Positions 8,583-19,306 are shown, numbered from the stretch's first letter. The stretch is 64,000 nucleotides of DNA from Microbacterium flavum (GCF_018717645.1 NZ_JAFLHG010000008.1:62001-126000), one strand, 5' to 3'. The notes: generated by a model from the sequence alone, not told the origin. Numbers and translations are program-made.

Positions 8583-10244
8583 ATGCCGGACCTGACGTTC
8601 GATGACGTCTCCATCACCTACCGCACGTCGGGGCGCAACGACCGCGGAGAGGTGGCGGCCGTGCGCGGCGTCACACTGACTCTCCCGTCGGGGCGCACCC
8701 TCGGGATCGCCGGGGAGTCGGGCTCCGGCAAGTCGACGCTCGCGATGAGCGTGCTACGGCTTCTGCCTCGGTCCGCGCGACTCGACGGGAGCGTGCGCAT
8801 CGGCGACACCGACGTCGCCGATCTCACCTTCGGGGAGCTGCGTGCCGTGAGGTGGGCCGAGGCGTCGATCATCTTCCAGGGCGCCATGCATTCGCTGAAC
8901 CCCGTGCGCACGGTCGGCGAGCAGATCCTCGAGGCGTTGGAGCTGCACGTGCGTGACACCTGGAAGACGGACAAAACGCGCAAGGCGAGGGTGGGGGAGC
9001 TGCTCCACTCGGTCGATCTGCCCGCCTCCAAGGCCGATGCATATCCGCACGAGCTCTCCGGCGGGCAGAAGCAGCGCGTGATGATCGCGATGGCGTTGGC
9101 GTGCGAGCCCGACATCGTCGTCGCCGATGAGCCGACGACGGCGCTGGATGTCATCGTGCAGAAGCAGATCCTCGACATGATCGGCCGTCTGGTGACCGAG
9201 CGCGGGATCTCGCTCCTGATGATCAGTCATGACCTCTCCGTGCTGGCGAGCGTGTGCGAGCGGATCGCCGTCATGCGGGGAGGTGAGCTCGTGGAGGTCG
9301 CCGACGCCGTGACCATCTGCACCGCACCCACGCATCCCTACACGCAGCAGCTCGCCGCGGCCTTCCCGGAGATCGGCGATCCGGAGTCGCGGATGAACCC
9401 CGCCACGACGCGTGAGCAGATCGCAGAACCCGACGGCAACGCGCTGCACGAGTATTCGCAGGCAGACGCGGACGTCGTGCTCGAAGCGCGCAGCCTCACG
9501 GTCACCTACCGGTCGCGCGGCGCCTGGCTGCGCGCAGTGCGCGACGTGGATCTCACCGTCCACCGCGGTGAGATCGTCGCGCTCGTCGGTCAGTCGGGAT
9601 CCGGCAAGAGCACCCTGGCACGGACTCTCGTCGGTCTGCAGCAGCCCGACAACGGTTCGATCGTTCGATTCCGGGGCACCGACCTCCCCCATCGCGGTGC
9701 CGCGCTCCGCGATTTCCGTCGAGAGGTGCAGATGGTGCTGCAGGATCCGTCCGCCGCGCTCAATCCGAAGCTGAGCGTCTACGAATCCGTCGCCGAGGGA
9801 TTGCGCGTGCAGCGCTTCCGCGGCGATGAGCGGGAGAGGGTCGCCCAAGCTCTCACCGACGCTGAGCTGACGCCCCCCGAGCACTACATGAACGCCATTC
9901 CGCAGGAGCTGTCGGGAGGGCAGCGGCAGCGCGTGGTCATCGCGGGCGCGCTTGCGGTCGGACCGCAGATGCTGGTGGCGGACGAGCCGGTCGCTTCACT
10001 GGATGCCTCGGCGCGGGGTGACATCCTCGCGCTGATCCTCTCGCTCCGTCGCCGATTGGGTCTGTCTGCACTCGTGATCACGCACGATCTCGGTCTCGCC
10101 TGGAACATCGCCGACACGGTCGCGGTGATGTACGAGGGCGAGATCGTGGAACACGGCCCGGCTGAGCAGGTCCTCCTGGACCCCCAGCATGACTACACCC
10201 GAACGCTGCTGTCCGCTGTCGCGGTGATCGAGCGTCGCTCGTGA
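8583..10244 (+). CDS. Fused double ATP-binding protein of a peptide ABC importer (DppD-DppF fusion)
   Basis: This 553-residue cytoplasmic protein carries two complete nucleotide-binding domains. The first has Walker A GESGSGKST, signature LSGGQKQR and Walker B VVADEPTTALD. The second (after about residue 300) has GQSGSGKST, LSGGQRQR and MLVADEPVASLD. Both have the C-terminal oligopeptide-type extension (ending THPYTQQL and DPQHDYTRTLL). Fusion of the two ATPases of Dpp/Opp systems into one chain is common in actinobacteria and Rhizobiales (YejF type). In the second copy the usual PTSALD Walker B tail reads PVASLD. It starts 2 bp after the DppC stop, and its own stop overlaps the S66 gene start by 4 bp. 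Confidence 0.93.
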   Translation: MPDLTFDDVSITYRTSGRNDRGEVAAVRGVTLTLPSGRTLGIAGESGSGKSTLAMSVLRLLPRSARLDGSVRIGDTDVADLTFGELRAVRWAEASIIFQGAMHSLNPVRTVGEQILEALELHVRDTWKTDKTRKARVGELLHSVDLPASKADAYPHELSGGQKQRVMIAMALACEPDIVVADEPTTALDVIVQKQILDMIGRLVTERGISLLMISHDLSVLASVCERIAVMRGGELVEVADAVTICTAPTHPYTQQLAAAFPEIGDPESRMNPATTREQIAEPDGNALHEYSQADADVVLEARSLTVTYRSRGAWLRAVRDVDLTVHRGEIVALVGQSGSGKSTLARTLVGLQQPDNGSIVRFRGTDLPHRGAALRDFRREVQMVLQDPSAALNPKLSVYESVAEGLRVQRFRGDERERVAQALTDAELTPPEHYMNAIPQELSGGQRQRVVIAGALAVGPQMLVADEPVASLDASARGDILALILSLRRRLGLSALVITHDLGLAWNIADTVAVMYEGEIVEHGPAEQVLLDPQHDYTRTLLSAVAVIERRS

Positions 10245-11218
10245 GCGCGTGGGACCCCGGGGCGGTCGATCGGCATGCTTACCTCGATTCGGCGCCGTTG
10301 AAGCCGGGTGACCGCGTGGCGATGATCACCCCCTCCGGCCCCGGAAAGGCGGAGCAGATCGAGCAGGGGGTGCAGTATTACCGCGACTGGGGGTTGGAGG
10401 TCGTCGTGGGCGCTCACGTCCTCGAGCCGCATCCGCCGAGGGCGCCCTACCTCGCGGGCGTCGACGACAGCAGGCGGCGCGATCTCGTCGATGCGTGGCT
10501 CGACCCGGACATCGACGCCGTCATCGCCCTCGGCGGCGGCTATGGGGCGATGCGCCTGCTCGACGAGATCGACTGGGGCGTCCTGTCCTCCGCTGCCCTC
10601 CGCCGTGACGGCCGCCCCAAGCTGCTCACCGGCTCGTCCGACATCACCGCCCTCCATGAAGCGCTCCGCTTCCATGTGGGAGGCCCGACGCTCTTCTGCC
10701 CGATGGCGGGGAACCGCGTCTTCCTCGACTCGGCGGCGATACGCGACGACGTCCATCGATGGTTGTTCGAGCCGTGGCGCGGCCGTCGCATCTCCAAGCC
10801 CGCGACTGCTGTCCTCAGTCCGGGCCGCGCGCGAGGAACCGTGACGGGCGGCTGCCTGGCGCTGTTGGCCGGCGCGCTGGGATCGCCCGAGTCAACCGGG
10901 GATCACCGGGGCATCCTCATTCTCGAGGACGTCGACGAGGAGATCTATCGACTGGATGGCTTCCTGTTGGCCCTGCAGCGTGCTGGTCGTTTCGATCAGG
11001 CCACCGGCATCGCACTCGGTTCGTGGCAGGGCTGCACCCCGGTTGACGGCGTGCGCCCGCTCATGGACGAGTTCTTCGCCGACCGCGGCATCCCCGTCCT
11101 CGGTGACGTCGGGTTCGGTCACGATCCGCATGCCGTCAGCATGCCTCTCAATGTCGACGCGGAACTCGTCGCGGAAGAGGCATCGGCGTGGATCGAGATC
11201 GACGGGGGCGGCGCATGA
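10241..11218 (+). CDS. S66-family LD-carboxypeptidase-like serine peptidase (LdcA/MccF type)
   Basis: The 325-residue protein is an S66 peptidase: LKPGDRVAMITPSGP start, nucleophile in GSSDIT (Ser133), Glu in ILEDVDEE (about 229) and His in GFGHDP (about 294). These three form the family Ser-Glu-His triad. No signal peptide is present, so it acts in the cytoplasm on imported or recycled material. Family activities are release of the terminal D-alanine from murein tetrapeptides (LdcA) and cleavage of peptidyl-nucleotide or acyl-sulfamoyl adenylates (MccF). The GTG start at 10241 overlaps the ATPase stop (GTGA), and its stop overlaps the next gene. Genetic linkage to a peptide importer and a D-amino-acid pathway favours an LD-carboxypeptidase role. 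An MccF-like self-immunity role is the main alternative. Confidence 0.88.
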   Translation: MSAWDPGAVDRHAYLDSAPLKPGDRVAMITPSGPGKAEQIEQGVQYYRDWGLEVVVGAHVLEPHPPRAPYLAGVDDSRRRDLVDAWLDPDIDAVIALGGGYGAMRLLDEIDWGVLSSAALRRDGRPKLLTGSSDITALHEALRFHVGGPTLFCPMAGNRVFLDSAAIRDDVHRWLFEPWRGRRISKPATAVLSPGRARGTVTGGCLALLAGALGSPESTGDHRGILILEDVDEEIYRLDGFLLALQRAGRFDQATGIALGSWQGCTPVDGVRPLMDEFFADRGIPVLGDVGFGHDPHAVSMPLNVDAELVAEEASAWIEIDGGGA

Positions 11219-12057
11219 GCGCGATCACCGTTCCGGTACTGGATGCACGCGTGCGGTGGTCGCTGCGTATCGTGGATGCCGATTCGGAGGAGATCCTCGC
11301 CGATCGCACCTCGGACCTGGTCTGCGAGACGGCCAGCATCGGGAAGGTCTTCCTGCTGATCGAAGTGGCCGCCCGCCTGGAATCGGGCGCACTCGCTGCC
11401 GGGCAGATCGTGGAGATCCCCGCGGAGCATCGCGTCGCAGACTCGGGACTGCTGTATCTCATGGAGAACCAGCGCCACTGCGTCGCAGACCTTGCGCTGC
11501 TGGTGGGAGCGGTGAGCGACAATCTGGCGACCAACGCGCTCATCGCCCTGTGCGGGCTGGATGCCGTCCGCGCGGTCGCCACGACACTGGGATACCGCGA
11601 CACAAGCCTCCTCGACTACATCCGCAACGAACGACGCGAGGGGATGCCGTGGACACCGTCCTACGGAACCGGCGCTGAGCTGGCGGATCTCATGCGGAGG
11701 CTGGGCGCTGGTCTCATCGTCTCACCCGCGGTGAGCGCGCAGGTGATGGCGTGGCTCGCCGTCGATACGGACACGTCGATGGTGGCGTCGGCGTTCCTCC
11801 TGGATCCTCTTGCCCACACGGAACCGGAGTATGAAGGCATGGTGCTGAGGCATAAGACGGGCACGACATCGGTGACCCGGGTCGATGTGGGACATGTGCG
11901 TGGACCCCGGGCCGCTGTCGCCTACGCGGTGTGCGCCAACTGGCGGGGCGAGGAGGACGACCTCCGGGCCCCCGTCCTGGCTGCGATGCGCGAACTCGGG
12001 GAACAGATCCGACTCGTCGTGACGGGTCGCGCGCGAGACGTCGACGCGCTCGCGTGA
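11215..12057 (+). CDS. Class A beta-lactamase-fold serine hydrolase, cytoplasmic
   Basis: The 280-residue protein has the three signature elements of the penicillin-recognising fold: SxxK at Ser41-Lys44 (TASIGKVF), SDN at 101-103 and KTG at 214-216 (HKTGTTS). It lacks any signal peptide or lipobox, whereas true beta-lactamases and PBPs are exported. The ATG at 11215 overlaps the S66 stop (ATGA) and its stop overlaps the GTG of the C45 gene. It is a paralogue of the gene at 13121 (shared ASIGKVF/ASVGKVF, GAVSDN, SMVASAF and DPLAH blocks). A cytoplasmic D-amino-acid peptidase, amidase or esterase working on imported substrates fits the context. Detoxification of a beta-lactam-like molecule is possible. 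Confidence 0.85.
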   Translation: MSAITVPVLDARVRWSLRIVDADSEEILADRTSDLVCETASIGKVFLLIEVAARLESGALAAGQIVEIPAEHRVADSGLLYLMENQRHCVADLALLVGAVSDNLATNALIALCGLDAVRAVATTLGYRDTSLLDYIRNERREGMPWTPSYGTGAELADLMRRLGAGLIVSPAVSAQVMAWLAVDTDTSMVASAFLLDPLAHTEPEYEGMVLRHKTGTTSVTRVDVGHVRGPRAAVAYAVCANWRGEEDDLRAPVLAAMRELGEQIRLVVTGRARDVDALA

Positions 12058-13124
12058 CTGTCTCGATCCAGCGTCCGGGTCCCGTTTCGGGACTGGAGTG
12101 GACCGTTCTCCGCGGAGACCGGAAGCATGTCATGCGCGCGCTCGGCGCCGAACACTCCGACCTCGTCCGCGCGCAGCGAGAGCGCAGCGACGGTGGCTGG
12201 GGAGAGAACGTGCGTCGTGCGCACGCCACCGCCGCGCGATTCGAAGACATCGTCGCCGCGACGACCGCTCGCCTGCCCCTCGAGGCGCAGGAGCTCGAGT
12301 GGATCGCTCAGGGTGCGGAGATCGACGTGGCGGAGCTGTGGGCGCAGAACCTGCGGGGCGATCTCGGCCGCGACGGCACGGGGTGCAGTGACGTCTCGTT
12401 CGCCACATCCGACGGGGTCGTGCTGGGTCACAACGAGGACGGGGATGGTGAGATGCGCGAGCTCATCCGCCTCATCACCCTCGACATCGTCGAAGACCCG
12501 GCGGTGACGCTCGTGTGGTACCCCGGAATGCTGCCGGCGAACTCGTTCGTGACGACCTCGGCCGGACTCGTGTTCGGCATGGATCATGTCCCGGTGGCCG
12601 TGGCCGACCGCGCAGGCTGCGGGCGACACTTCGTGGCGCGGCACGCGCAGCGCCAGCGAACGGGCATGGATGCGCGCAACGTCCTTACGCGCATCCCCTG
12701 CGCAGGAGGTTTCGCGTTCGACATGGCAGACGCGCCGGCGGGACGGGTCGATCTCATCGAGAGCGCGGCAGGTCGATGGGCGCACACTCCCGGTGCCCCG
12801 GGGGTGCCTCACCTGCACACGAATCATCTGCGCGCGATCGACGGCACGGAACCCGGGCTGGCCGTCGCCGACGATGACGCCTGGCTTGAGGAGAGCCGAT
12901 CCCGATTGACCGCGCTCCGTCAGGCGTCGAGCCATGCGAGGACTGCGGGGGATGTGGTCGCCGCGCTGCGAGCCGAGGGGGTTCGGGGGCGCACCGATGA
13001 TCTGTACACGTTCTCGACCGTCGTCGTCGACACGGGTTCGGACGAGATCGTCGTCCAGGGTCCTGGCGACGCGTGGCACGGCCGGTGGAGCGCTTTCACC
13101 CGTGGGGAGAAGGTGGACCTGTGA
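12054..13124 (+). CDS. C45-family Ntn hydrolase (acyl-CoA:6-APA acyltransferase-like)
   Basis: The 356-residue protein resembles C45 peptidases, the fold of fungal isopenicillin-N acyltransferase. The expected self-processing site is Gly-Cys in DGTGCSDVSF, making Cys111 the N-terminal nucleophile after cleavage. The following GHNEDGD and the central VTTSAGLVFGMDHVPV block are typical. Bacterial members hydrolyse or transfer acyl groups on amino-acid conjugates, and no secretion signal is seen here. The GTG at 12054 overlaps the upstream stop (GTGA), and its own stop overlaps the next GTG. It sits between two beta-lactamase-fold hydrolases, so all three probably act on related amide or peptide substrates. 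The substrate is not predictable. Confidence 0.83.
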   Translation: MTVSIQRPGPVSGLEWTVLRGDRKHVMRALGAEHSDLVRAQRERSDGGWGENVRRAHATAARFEDIVAATTARLPLEAQELEWIAQGAEIDVAELWAQNLRGDLGRDGTGCSDVSFATSDGVVLGHNEDGDGEMRELIRLITLDIVEDPAVTLVWYPGMLPANSFVTTSAGLVFGMDHVPVAVADRAGCGRHFVARHAQRQRTGMDARNVLTRIPCAGGFAFDMADAPAGRVDLIESAAGRWAHTPGAPGVPHLHTNHLRAIDGTEPGLAVADDDAWLEESRSRLTALRQASSHARTAGDVVAALRAEGVRGRTDDLYTFSTVVVDTGSDEIVVQGPGDAWHGRWSAFTRGEKVDL

Positions 13125-13951
13125 CCCGCTCGTCGATGTTCTCCGGCCTCGAGGATCGCGTCGATGGTCTGGTCGTCTCCGCTTTCGCCGTCGACGTCGA
13201 TTCGAACGCCGTTCTCTTCGAGCACGGCGCCGACGTCGTGCTGAACACAGCGAGCGTGGGCAAGGTCTTCCTGCTGCATCGGCTGCTCACTGAGGTCGAC
13301 GCGGGCGTTCGATCGCTGGAGGATCGCGTCGCTCGCCGTCCCGTCGAGTGGATGGACAACTCCGGGCTCTGGTACCTCCTCCAGGCAGACGAGCTGTCGT
13401 TGTACGACGTCGCAGCCCTGATCGGCGCGGTCAGTGACAACGCCGCGACGAACACGCTGACGCGCGTGATCGGGCTCCCGGTCGTGCAGGAGCACACGCG
13501 CGCGTCAGGCTACCTCGCGTCGGGCCTGGACGACATCGTGCGGTGGCCGTTGCCGCCCGGCGCACCCCGCACCCTGTCGCATGCCACAGCGCGGGAGCTG
13601 GTGCGTTTCGTCGGACGAGCGGCGCGCGGTGACGATCTGACTGCGGCATCCGCCGACACGCTGCAGCGCTGGCTCGGCGCCGGGATGGATCTGTCCATGG
13701 TGGCGTCGGCGTTCGGACTCGATCCTCTCGCCCACTACTACTTCGACCGGGACATCTGGTTGTGGAACAAGACCGGCACCATCTCCACGGTTCGAGCCGA
13801 TATGGGACTCGTCATGTCACCGACACGTCGCATCGCCTATGCGGTCCTCGTCAACTGGCCGGCAGGCATCCCTGCCCGTGACGAGGTGCTGGCGATGATG
13901 CGAACGGCGGGTGATTTGTTGCGCTCCGAGCTGGCCGTCCCACCCCGGTAG
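13121..13951 (+). CDS. Second class A beta-lactamase-fold serine hydrolase, cytoplasmic
   Basis: The 276-residue protein has SxxK at Ser45-Lys48 (TASVGKVF), SDN at 105-107 and KTG at 217-219 (NKTGTIS). It is clearly paralogous to the hydrolase at 11215 but diverged outside the motifs, which suggests an old duplication with a change of substrate. No signal peptide is visible. It is the last gene of the peptide-import operon: its GTG overlaps the C45 stop by 4 bp, and lysS follows 32 bp downstream with no hairpin between. A TAGAAT hexamer at 13949-13954, overlapping its stop, may be the -10 of a separate lysS promoter. Confidence 0.85.
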   Translation: MTRSSMFSGLEDRVDGLVVSAFAVDVDSNAVLFEHGADVVLNTASVGKVFLLHRLLTEVDAGVRSLEDRVARRPVEWMDNSGLWYLLQADELSLYDVAALIGAVSDNAATNTLTRVIGLPVVQEHTRASGYLASGLDDIVRWPLPPGAPRTLSHATARELVRFVGRAARGDDLTAASADTLQRWLGAGMDLSMVASAFGLDPLAHYYFDRDIWLWNKTGTISTVRADMGLVMSPTRRIAYAVLVNWPAGIPARDEVLAMMRTAGDLLRSELAVPPR

Positions 13952-13983
13952 AATCGAGGGTCGAACCCGAGGAGCTCTTCGTC

Positions 13984-15510
<1,527 letters not shown>

Positions 15511-15527
15511 CGGGGGACATCGCTCCG

Positions 15528-16223
15528 ATGGCGTTCTCGCTGTGGCTGACGCTGCTCGCCGCATGCCTCGTGATCAGCTTCACCCCGGGGGCGGGCGCCA
15601 TCAACACGATGGGCAACGCACTGAACTACGGGTTCCGGCGGGCGATCTGGGGCATCCTGGGCCAGCAGGCGGCGCTCAGCGTGCACATCGCAGTCGTGGC
15701 GCTCGGAGTCGGCGTCTTGGTCGCCTCGTCGCCCGTGCTGTTCGCGGTCATCCGCTATGCGGGTGCCGCCTACCTCGCGTACCTCGGCATCCGCCTCATC
15801 CTCCGCCGGCCCGCTCCGGAAGCCGAGGGGATCGAGGCATGGGAGGGAGCCGGGGACGCCGATGATGCGCCCGCTCCTGACGCGCTTGGACCTGGCGCGC
15901 CCGCCCCTGCCGTGCCGCTGGAGTCGCGTTGGTCGATGTTCCGGCGTGGCCTGTGGGTGAACCTCCTGAATCCGAAGGCGATCGTCTTCTTCCTGGCATT
16001 CCTGCCGCAGTTCATCCGGACGACCGACCCCCTGCTGCCGCAGTACGCGACCGTCGCCCTCACCGCGGTCGCGGTGGACATCGCCGTCATGTGGGGCTTC
16101 TTCGCCGTTGCGGCCCACGGTTTCCGCAGGTTCACCCGCACCCCTCGCGGCCAGCGGACGATCGACGTCGTCTTCGGCGCGCTCTTTCTCGCTGTTGCGG
16201 TGCTGCTCGCCGTCCTGCACTGA
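15528..16223 (+). CDS. LysE/RhtB-family amino acid exporter
   Basis: The 231-residue membrane protein has the LysE-family start (LLAACLVISFTPGAGAINTMGNALNYGFRR) and about six hydrophobic segments, with WVNLLNPKAIVFFLAFLPQF as the conserved second-half motif. The family exports lysine, homoserine/threonine or related amino acids by proton exchange. An unusually long Ala/Pro/Asp-rich linker (about residues 100-130) separates the two halves. It starts 17 bp after lysS and may share its transcript. The exported amino acid is not known. Confidence 0.88.
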   Translation: MAFSLWLTLLAACLVISFTPGAGAINTMGNALNYGFRRAIWGILGQQAALSVHIAVVALGVGVLVASSPVLFAVIRYAGAAYLAYLGIRLILRRPAPEAEGIEAWEGAGDADDAPAPDALGPGAPAPAVPLESRWSMFRRGLWVNLLNPKAIVFFLAFLPQFIRTTDPLLPQYATVALTAVAVDIAVMWGFFAVAAHGFRRFTRTPRGQRTIDVVFGALFLAVAVLLAVLH

Positions 16224-16261
16224 CCGAGCGCCCGGCAGCGCCGTCATCCCGCCGCCCCGAA

Positions 16262-17497
16262 TCAGCGCATCCGGAACGCCCAGTCGGGCAGATGCCCCGC
16301 GGCGGCGAACGACCGAACGATGTCGGCGAGACCGTGGTGGGGATCGAGGAAGAGAGCCATCGAGGCATACCGATCGGCGTGCGACGATCTGCCGAGGGCC
16401 CACGACAGCCAGGCGCACAGGGCCAGTGGCCCGGGCCGCTGGGCGGTCGGCAGAAGCGCTGCGACCTCGCGGACGAGCGCGAGAGCCCGTTCGATCCGCT
16501 CTGGATCGGGTCGCGGACCCTCCCCCCACATCACCGAGGCCAGATCGGCGGGATACTCCTCGCCGTCCTCCCACCGCCGCTGCGCCTCCATCGCCACATC
16601 GCCGCCGCCCTCGTCGGTCGCCCACTGGACGAGCGCGATGTCGCGCAGCGACGGGCGCTGCAGGCACCAGCCGAGCATGGCGGCGTGCATCGGCTCGTCG
16701 GACGGATGCCACGTCAGTGCCTGCTCGTACAGCGCGGGCAGATCGTCGAGCGCGCACGCGGCCTCGAGCGCCGCGGGGTCGATGCGGCCCACCCGTCCCC
16801 CGACGGCGGGGATGCCGCAGATCACCTCGAGGGAGGACCCGAGCGAGCGCAGGGCGACTCCGACCGCCTTCCGCGCGGCGCGCGGCACTGCGGGGAGCGC
16901 GGCGCCGGAGGACTGGTCCCCGTCGGGTGCCGGTCCGAGGTCCTCGGCGACCGGGTCGCCGGTGCCGAGCCCGGAGCGGCTCCGCTTCTGCGCGCCGCGC
17001 GAGCCGCTCACGACGGGCGCGCGCAGGCGCAGTTCGGTCAGTGGTCTGCCACCCGGCGGCAGGTCGGGATCGTCGTGCGATGCCCACCCGTCCGCTGCGA
17101 CGGTCAGCGCATCGATCAGGCGCAGCCCGCAGGCATCCGCCTTCACGGCCAGTGCCGCGATCACCGTCGCGCCGGGCAGGTCGGCGGCGTCCGCGATCGA
17201 CGCGTCGGTGTAGACGACCGCGACGAGCGCCTCCGCATCGGGGATGCGGCACAGCATGCCGACCGCACTGGAGGCGACGGCGTCGATCCTGCCCGCGGCG
17301 CCCTCCGGGGCCTCCGACGGCGCCGGGTGGGCCGAAACCGCCCCCGCCTCCGGCGGGAGGTCCATTCGCATCGCGCCGAGGCTGCGCCCGCCCGACATCG
17401 GGACGAGGACGAGGCTCCGGGTCGGCGTGAAGCCGAGCAGGCGCGGGACGAGGGAGAGGAATTGTGCCGCGTCGGCGGCTCTCACGGTGATCGACAT
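16262..17497 (-). CDS. DUF4192 family protein
   Basis: The 411-residue cytoplasmic protein carries the actinobacterial DUF4192 pattern: RLLGFTPTRSLVLVPM near the N terminus, LVAVVYTDASI in the middle, and a C-terminal helical half containing LGWCLQRPSLRDIALVQWA and LCAWLSWALGRSSHADRYASMAL, which resembles TPR-like helices. The start is the ATG at 17495-17497; the frame is open upstream but conserved similarity begins here. No function is known for the family. It is convergent with the LysE gene and divergent from the small membrane protein at 17604. Confidence 0.85.
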   Translation of the reverse strand: MSITVRAADAAQFLSLVPRLLGFTPTRSLVLVPMSGGRSLGAMRMDLPPEAGAVSAHPAPSEAPEGAAGRIDAVASSAVGMLCRIPDAEALVAVVYTDASIADAADLPGATVIAALAVKADACGLRLIDALTVAADGWASHDDPDLPPGGRPLTELRLRAPVVSGSRGAQKRSRSGLGTGDPVAEDLGPAPDGDQSSGAALPAVPRAARKAVGVALRSLGSSLEVICGIPAVGGRVGRIDPAALEAACALDDLPALYEQALTWHPSDEPMHAAMLGWCLQRPSLRDIALVQWATDEGGGDVAMEAQRRWEDGEEYPADLASVMWGEGPRPDPERIERALALVREVAALLPTAQRPGPLALCAWLSWALGRSSHADRYASMALFLDPHHGLADIVRSFAAAGHLPDWAFRMR

Positions 17498-17603
17498 GGC
17501 ACGAGGGTGCGCGACGGCGTCACCGCGTGGGAGCGAGGCCCGGCATCCGTGGAGAGTCCGGGGGAGAACCCCGGTGTGAGCGAACTTCCGTACGATGGAT
17601 GCC

Positions 17604-17795
17604 ATGGACTCCTATTGGGCTGCTGTCGTCTGGTCGCTGCTGCCGACCGTGGTGGTTCTCGGGCTGTTCATCTTCGTGCTGCGATCGATCCTGCGCATGG
17701 ACCGCACCGAGCGTCGCGTGTACTCGAAGATCGAGGCGGAGGAGCGCGCCAAGCGCGGTCTCGCTCAGGCCGACGGCGACCAGCGCGCGGCGTGA
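17604..17795 (+). CDS. Small single-pass membrane protein
   Basis: A 63-residue protein with one hydrophobic helix (AAVVWSLLPTVVVLGLFIFV) followed by a charged, probably coiled tail rich in Glu, Arg and Lys. I recognise no named family. The ATG at 17604 is chosen because a TACGAT -10 hexamer at 17591-17596 ends seven bases before it, the spacing of a leaderless start. The alternative ATG at 17595 would overlap the promoter. It lies 50 bp before the cardiolipin synthase. A role beside phospholipid synthesis is possible but not shown. Confidence 0.65.
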   Translation: MDSYWAAVVWSLLPTVVVLGLFIFVLRSILRMDRTERRVYSKIEAEERAKRGLAQADGDQRAA

Positions 17796-17845
17796 GTCCG
17801 CACCGCCCGATACGCTGATCCGGACCGATCAGCGAGGAGCCAGGC

Positions 17846-19306
17846 GTGGAAGAGACCGGATGGGCACTCGCCTGGGCACTCGTCGTCCTCGTGACCGACA
17901 TCACCGTGCGCATCCTCGCGGTCATCTTCGTGCCGCGGAACCGCCGCCCGACCGCAGCAATGGCGTGGCTGCTGGCGATCTACTTCATTCCGATCGTCGG
18001 GGTCCTGCTCTTCCTCCTCATCGGGAACCCGCGCCTGCCCCGTAAGCGCCGTCGCAAGCAGGCTGCACTCAACGAGACGATCCGACGGATGAGCCATGGG
18101 CTCGACCTCGGAACACTCCGGCCGAATGCTCCGGACTGGTTCCGAGCCACGGTGCGACTCAACCGCAATCTCGGCGCCATGCCCATCTCGGGTGACAACG
18201 GCGCCACCCTCATCGCCGACTACCAGGGATCGATCGACGCGATGGCGGACGCGATCCGCGCGGCGACCGAATACGTCCACGTCGAGTTCTACATCCTGCA
18301 GGCCGATGAGACGACGGAGAGCTTCTTCGCGGCATTGGAGGACGCCACCAGCCGCGGCGTGAAGGTCCGCGTGCTCCTGGACCACTGGGCGAACCGCGGG
18401 AAGCCGTACTACAAGCGCACCCTCAAGCGGCTGACCGCGATGGGCGCCGATTGGCGCGTGATGCTCCCCGTCCAGCCGTTCCGCGGCGCGTACACGCGCC
18501 CCGATCTGCGCAATCACCGCAAGCTCCTCGTCGTCGACGGCCACATCGGGTTCACCGGCTCGCAGAACGTCACGGACTCGACCTACAACCTGCGCAAGAA
18601 CATCCGGCGGGGCCTGCACTGGGTGGACATGATGACCCGCGTCGACGGGCCGGTCGTCGCCTCCATCAACGCCGTCTTCCTCAGCGACTGGTACAGCGAG
18701 ACGGACGAGATCGTCGACGACATCGAGCTGTTCGACGTGACACCCGGATCGGGAGACCTGGACTGCCAGATCATCCCCTCGGGTCCGGGCTTCGAGTATC
18801 AGAACAACCTCAAGCTCTTCATGTCGCTGCTGTTCGCGGCGAAGGAGAAGCTCATCATCGTCTCGCCCTACTTCGTCCCCGACGAAGGACTCCTCCTCGC
18901 GATCCAGACCGCCTGCCAGCGCGGCGTCCACGTCGAGCTGTTCGTCTCCGAAGAGGGCGACCAGGCGATGGTCTACCACGCTCAGCGCAGCTACTACGAG
19001 GCGCTGCTGCGCGGCGGGGTCAAGATCTTCATGTACCGGAAGCCGTACATCCTGCACTCCAAGTCGATGTCGGTCGACGACGAGGTCGCCGTCATCGGGT
19101 CGAGCAACATGGACATGCGCTCGTTCGGTCTCAACCTCGAGATCTCGCTTCTCGTGCGCGGCGAGGAGTACGTGCAGCAGCTGCGCCACGTCGAGGACGA
19201 GTACCGGGCCTTCAGCCGGGAGCTCACCCTCGAGGAGTGGAAGAAGCAGCCCCTGCGCTCCACCGTTCTCGACAACCTCGCCCGACTCACCTCGGCACTG
19301 CAATGA
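17846..19306 (+). CDS. cls: Cardiolipin synthase, phospholipase D superfamily
   Basis: The 486-residue membrane enzyme has two N-terminal transmembrane helices (ALAWALVVLVTDITVRILAVIF and AAMAWLLAIYFIPIVGVLLFLL) and two HKD catalytic motifs: HRKLLVVD from His224 with GSQN, and HSKSMSVDD from His404 with GSSNMD. This is the bacterial ClsA layout, joining two phosphatidylglycerols into cardiolipin plus glycerol. The GTG start at 17846 has GAGGAG six bases upstream. The length is standard and all catalytic residues are present. Confidence 0.94.
   Translation: MEETGWALAWALVVLVTDITVRILAVIFVPRNRRPTAAMAWLLAIYFIPIVGVLLFLLIGNPRLPRKRRRKQAALNETIRRMSHGLDLGTLRPNAPDWFRATVRLNRNLGAMPISGDNGATLIADYQGSIDAMADAIRAATEYVHVEFYILQADETTESFFAALEDATSRGVKVRVLLDHWANRGKPYYKRTLKRLTAMGADWRVMLPVQPFRGAYTRPDLRNHRKLLVVDGHIGFTGSQNVTDSTYNLRKNIRRGLHWVDMMTRVDGPVVASINAVFLSDWYSETDEIVDDIELFDVTPGSGDLDCQIIPSGPGFEYQNNLKLFMSLLFAAKEKLIIVSPYFVPDEGLLLAIQTACQRGVHVELFVSEEGDQAMVYHAQRSYYEALLRGGVKIFMYRKPYILHSKSMSVDDEVAVIGSSNMDMRSFGLNLEISLLVRGEEYVQQLRHVEDEYRAFSRELTLEEWKKQPLRSTVLDNLARLTSALQ

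Noticed and set aside
13916..13954. A full lysS promoter with -35
   Set aside because: TAGAAT is a good -10, but no -35-like hexamer is found at 16-18 bases; only the -10 is mentioned.
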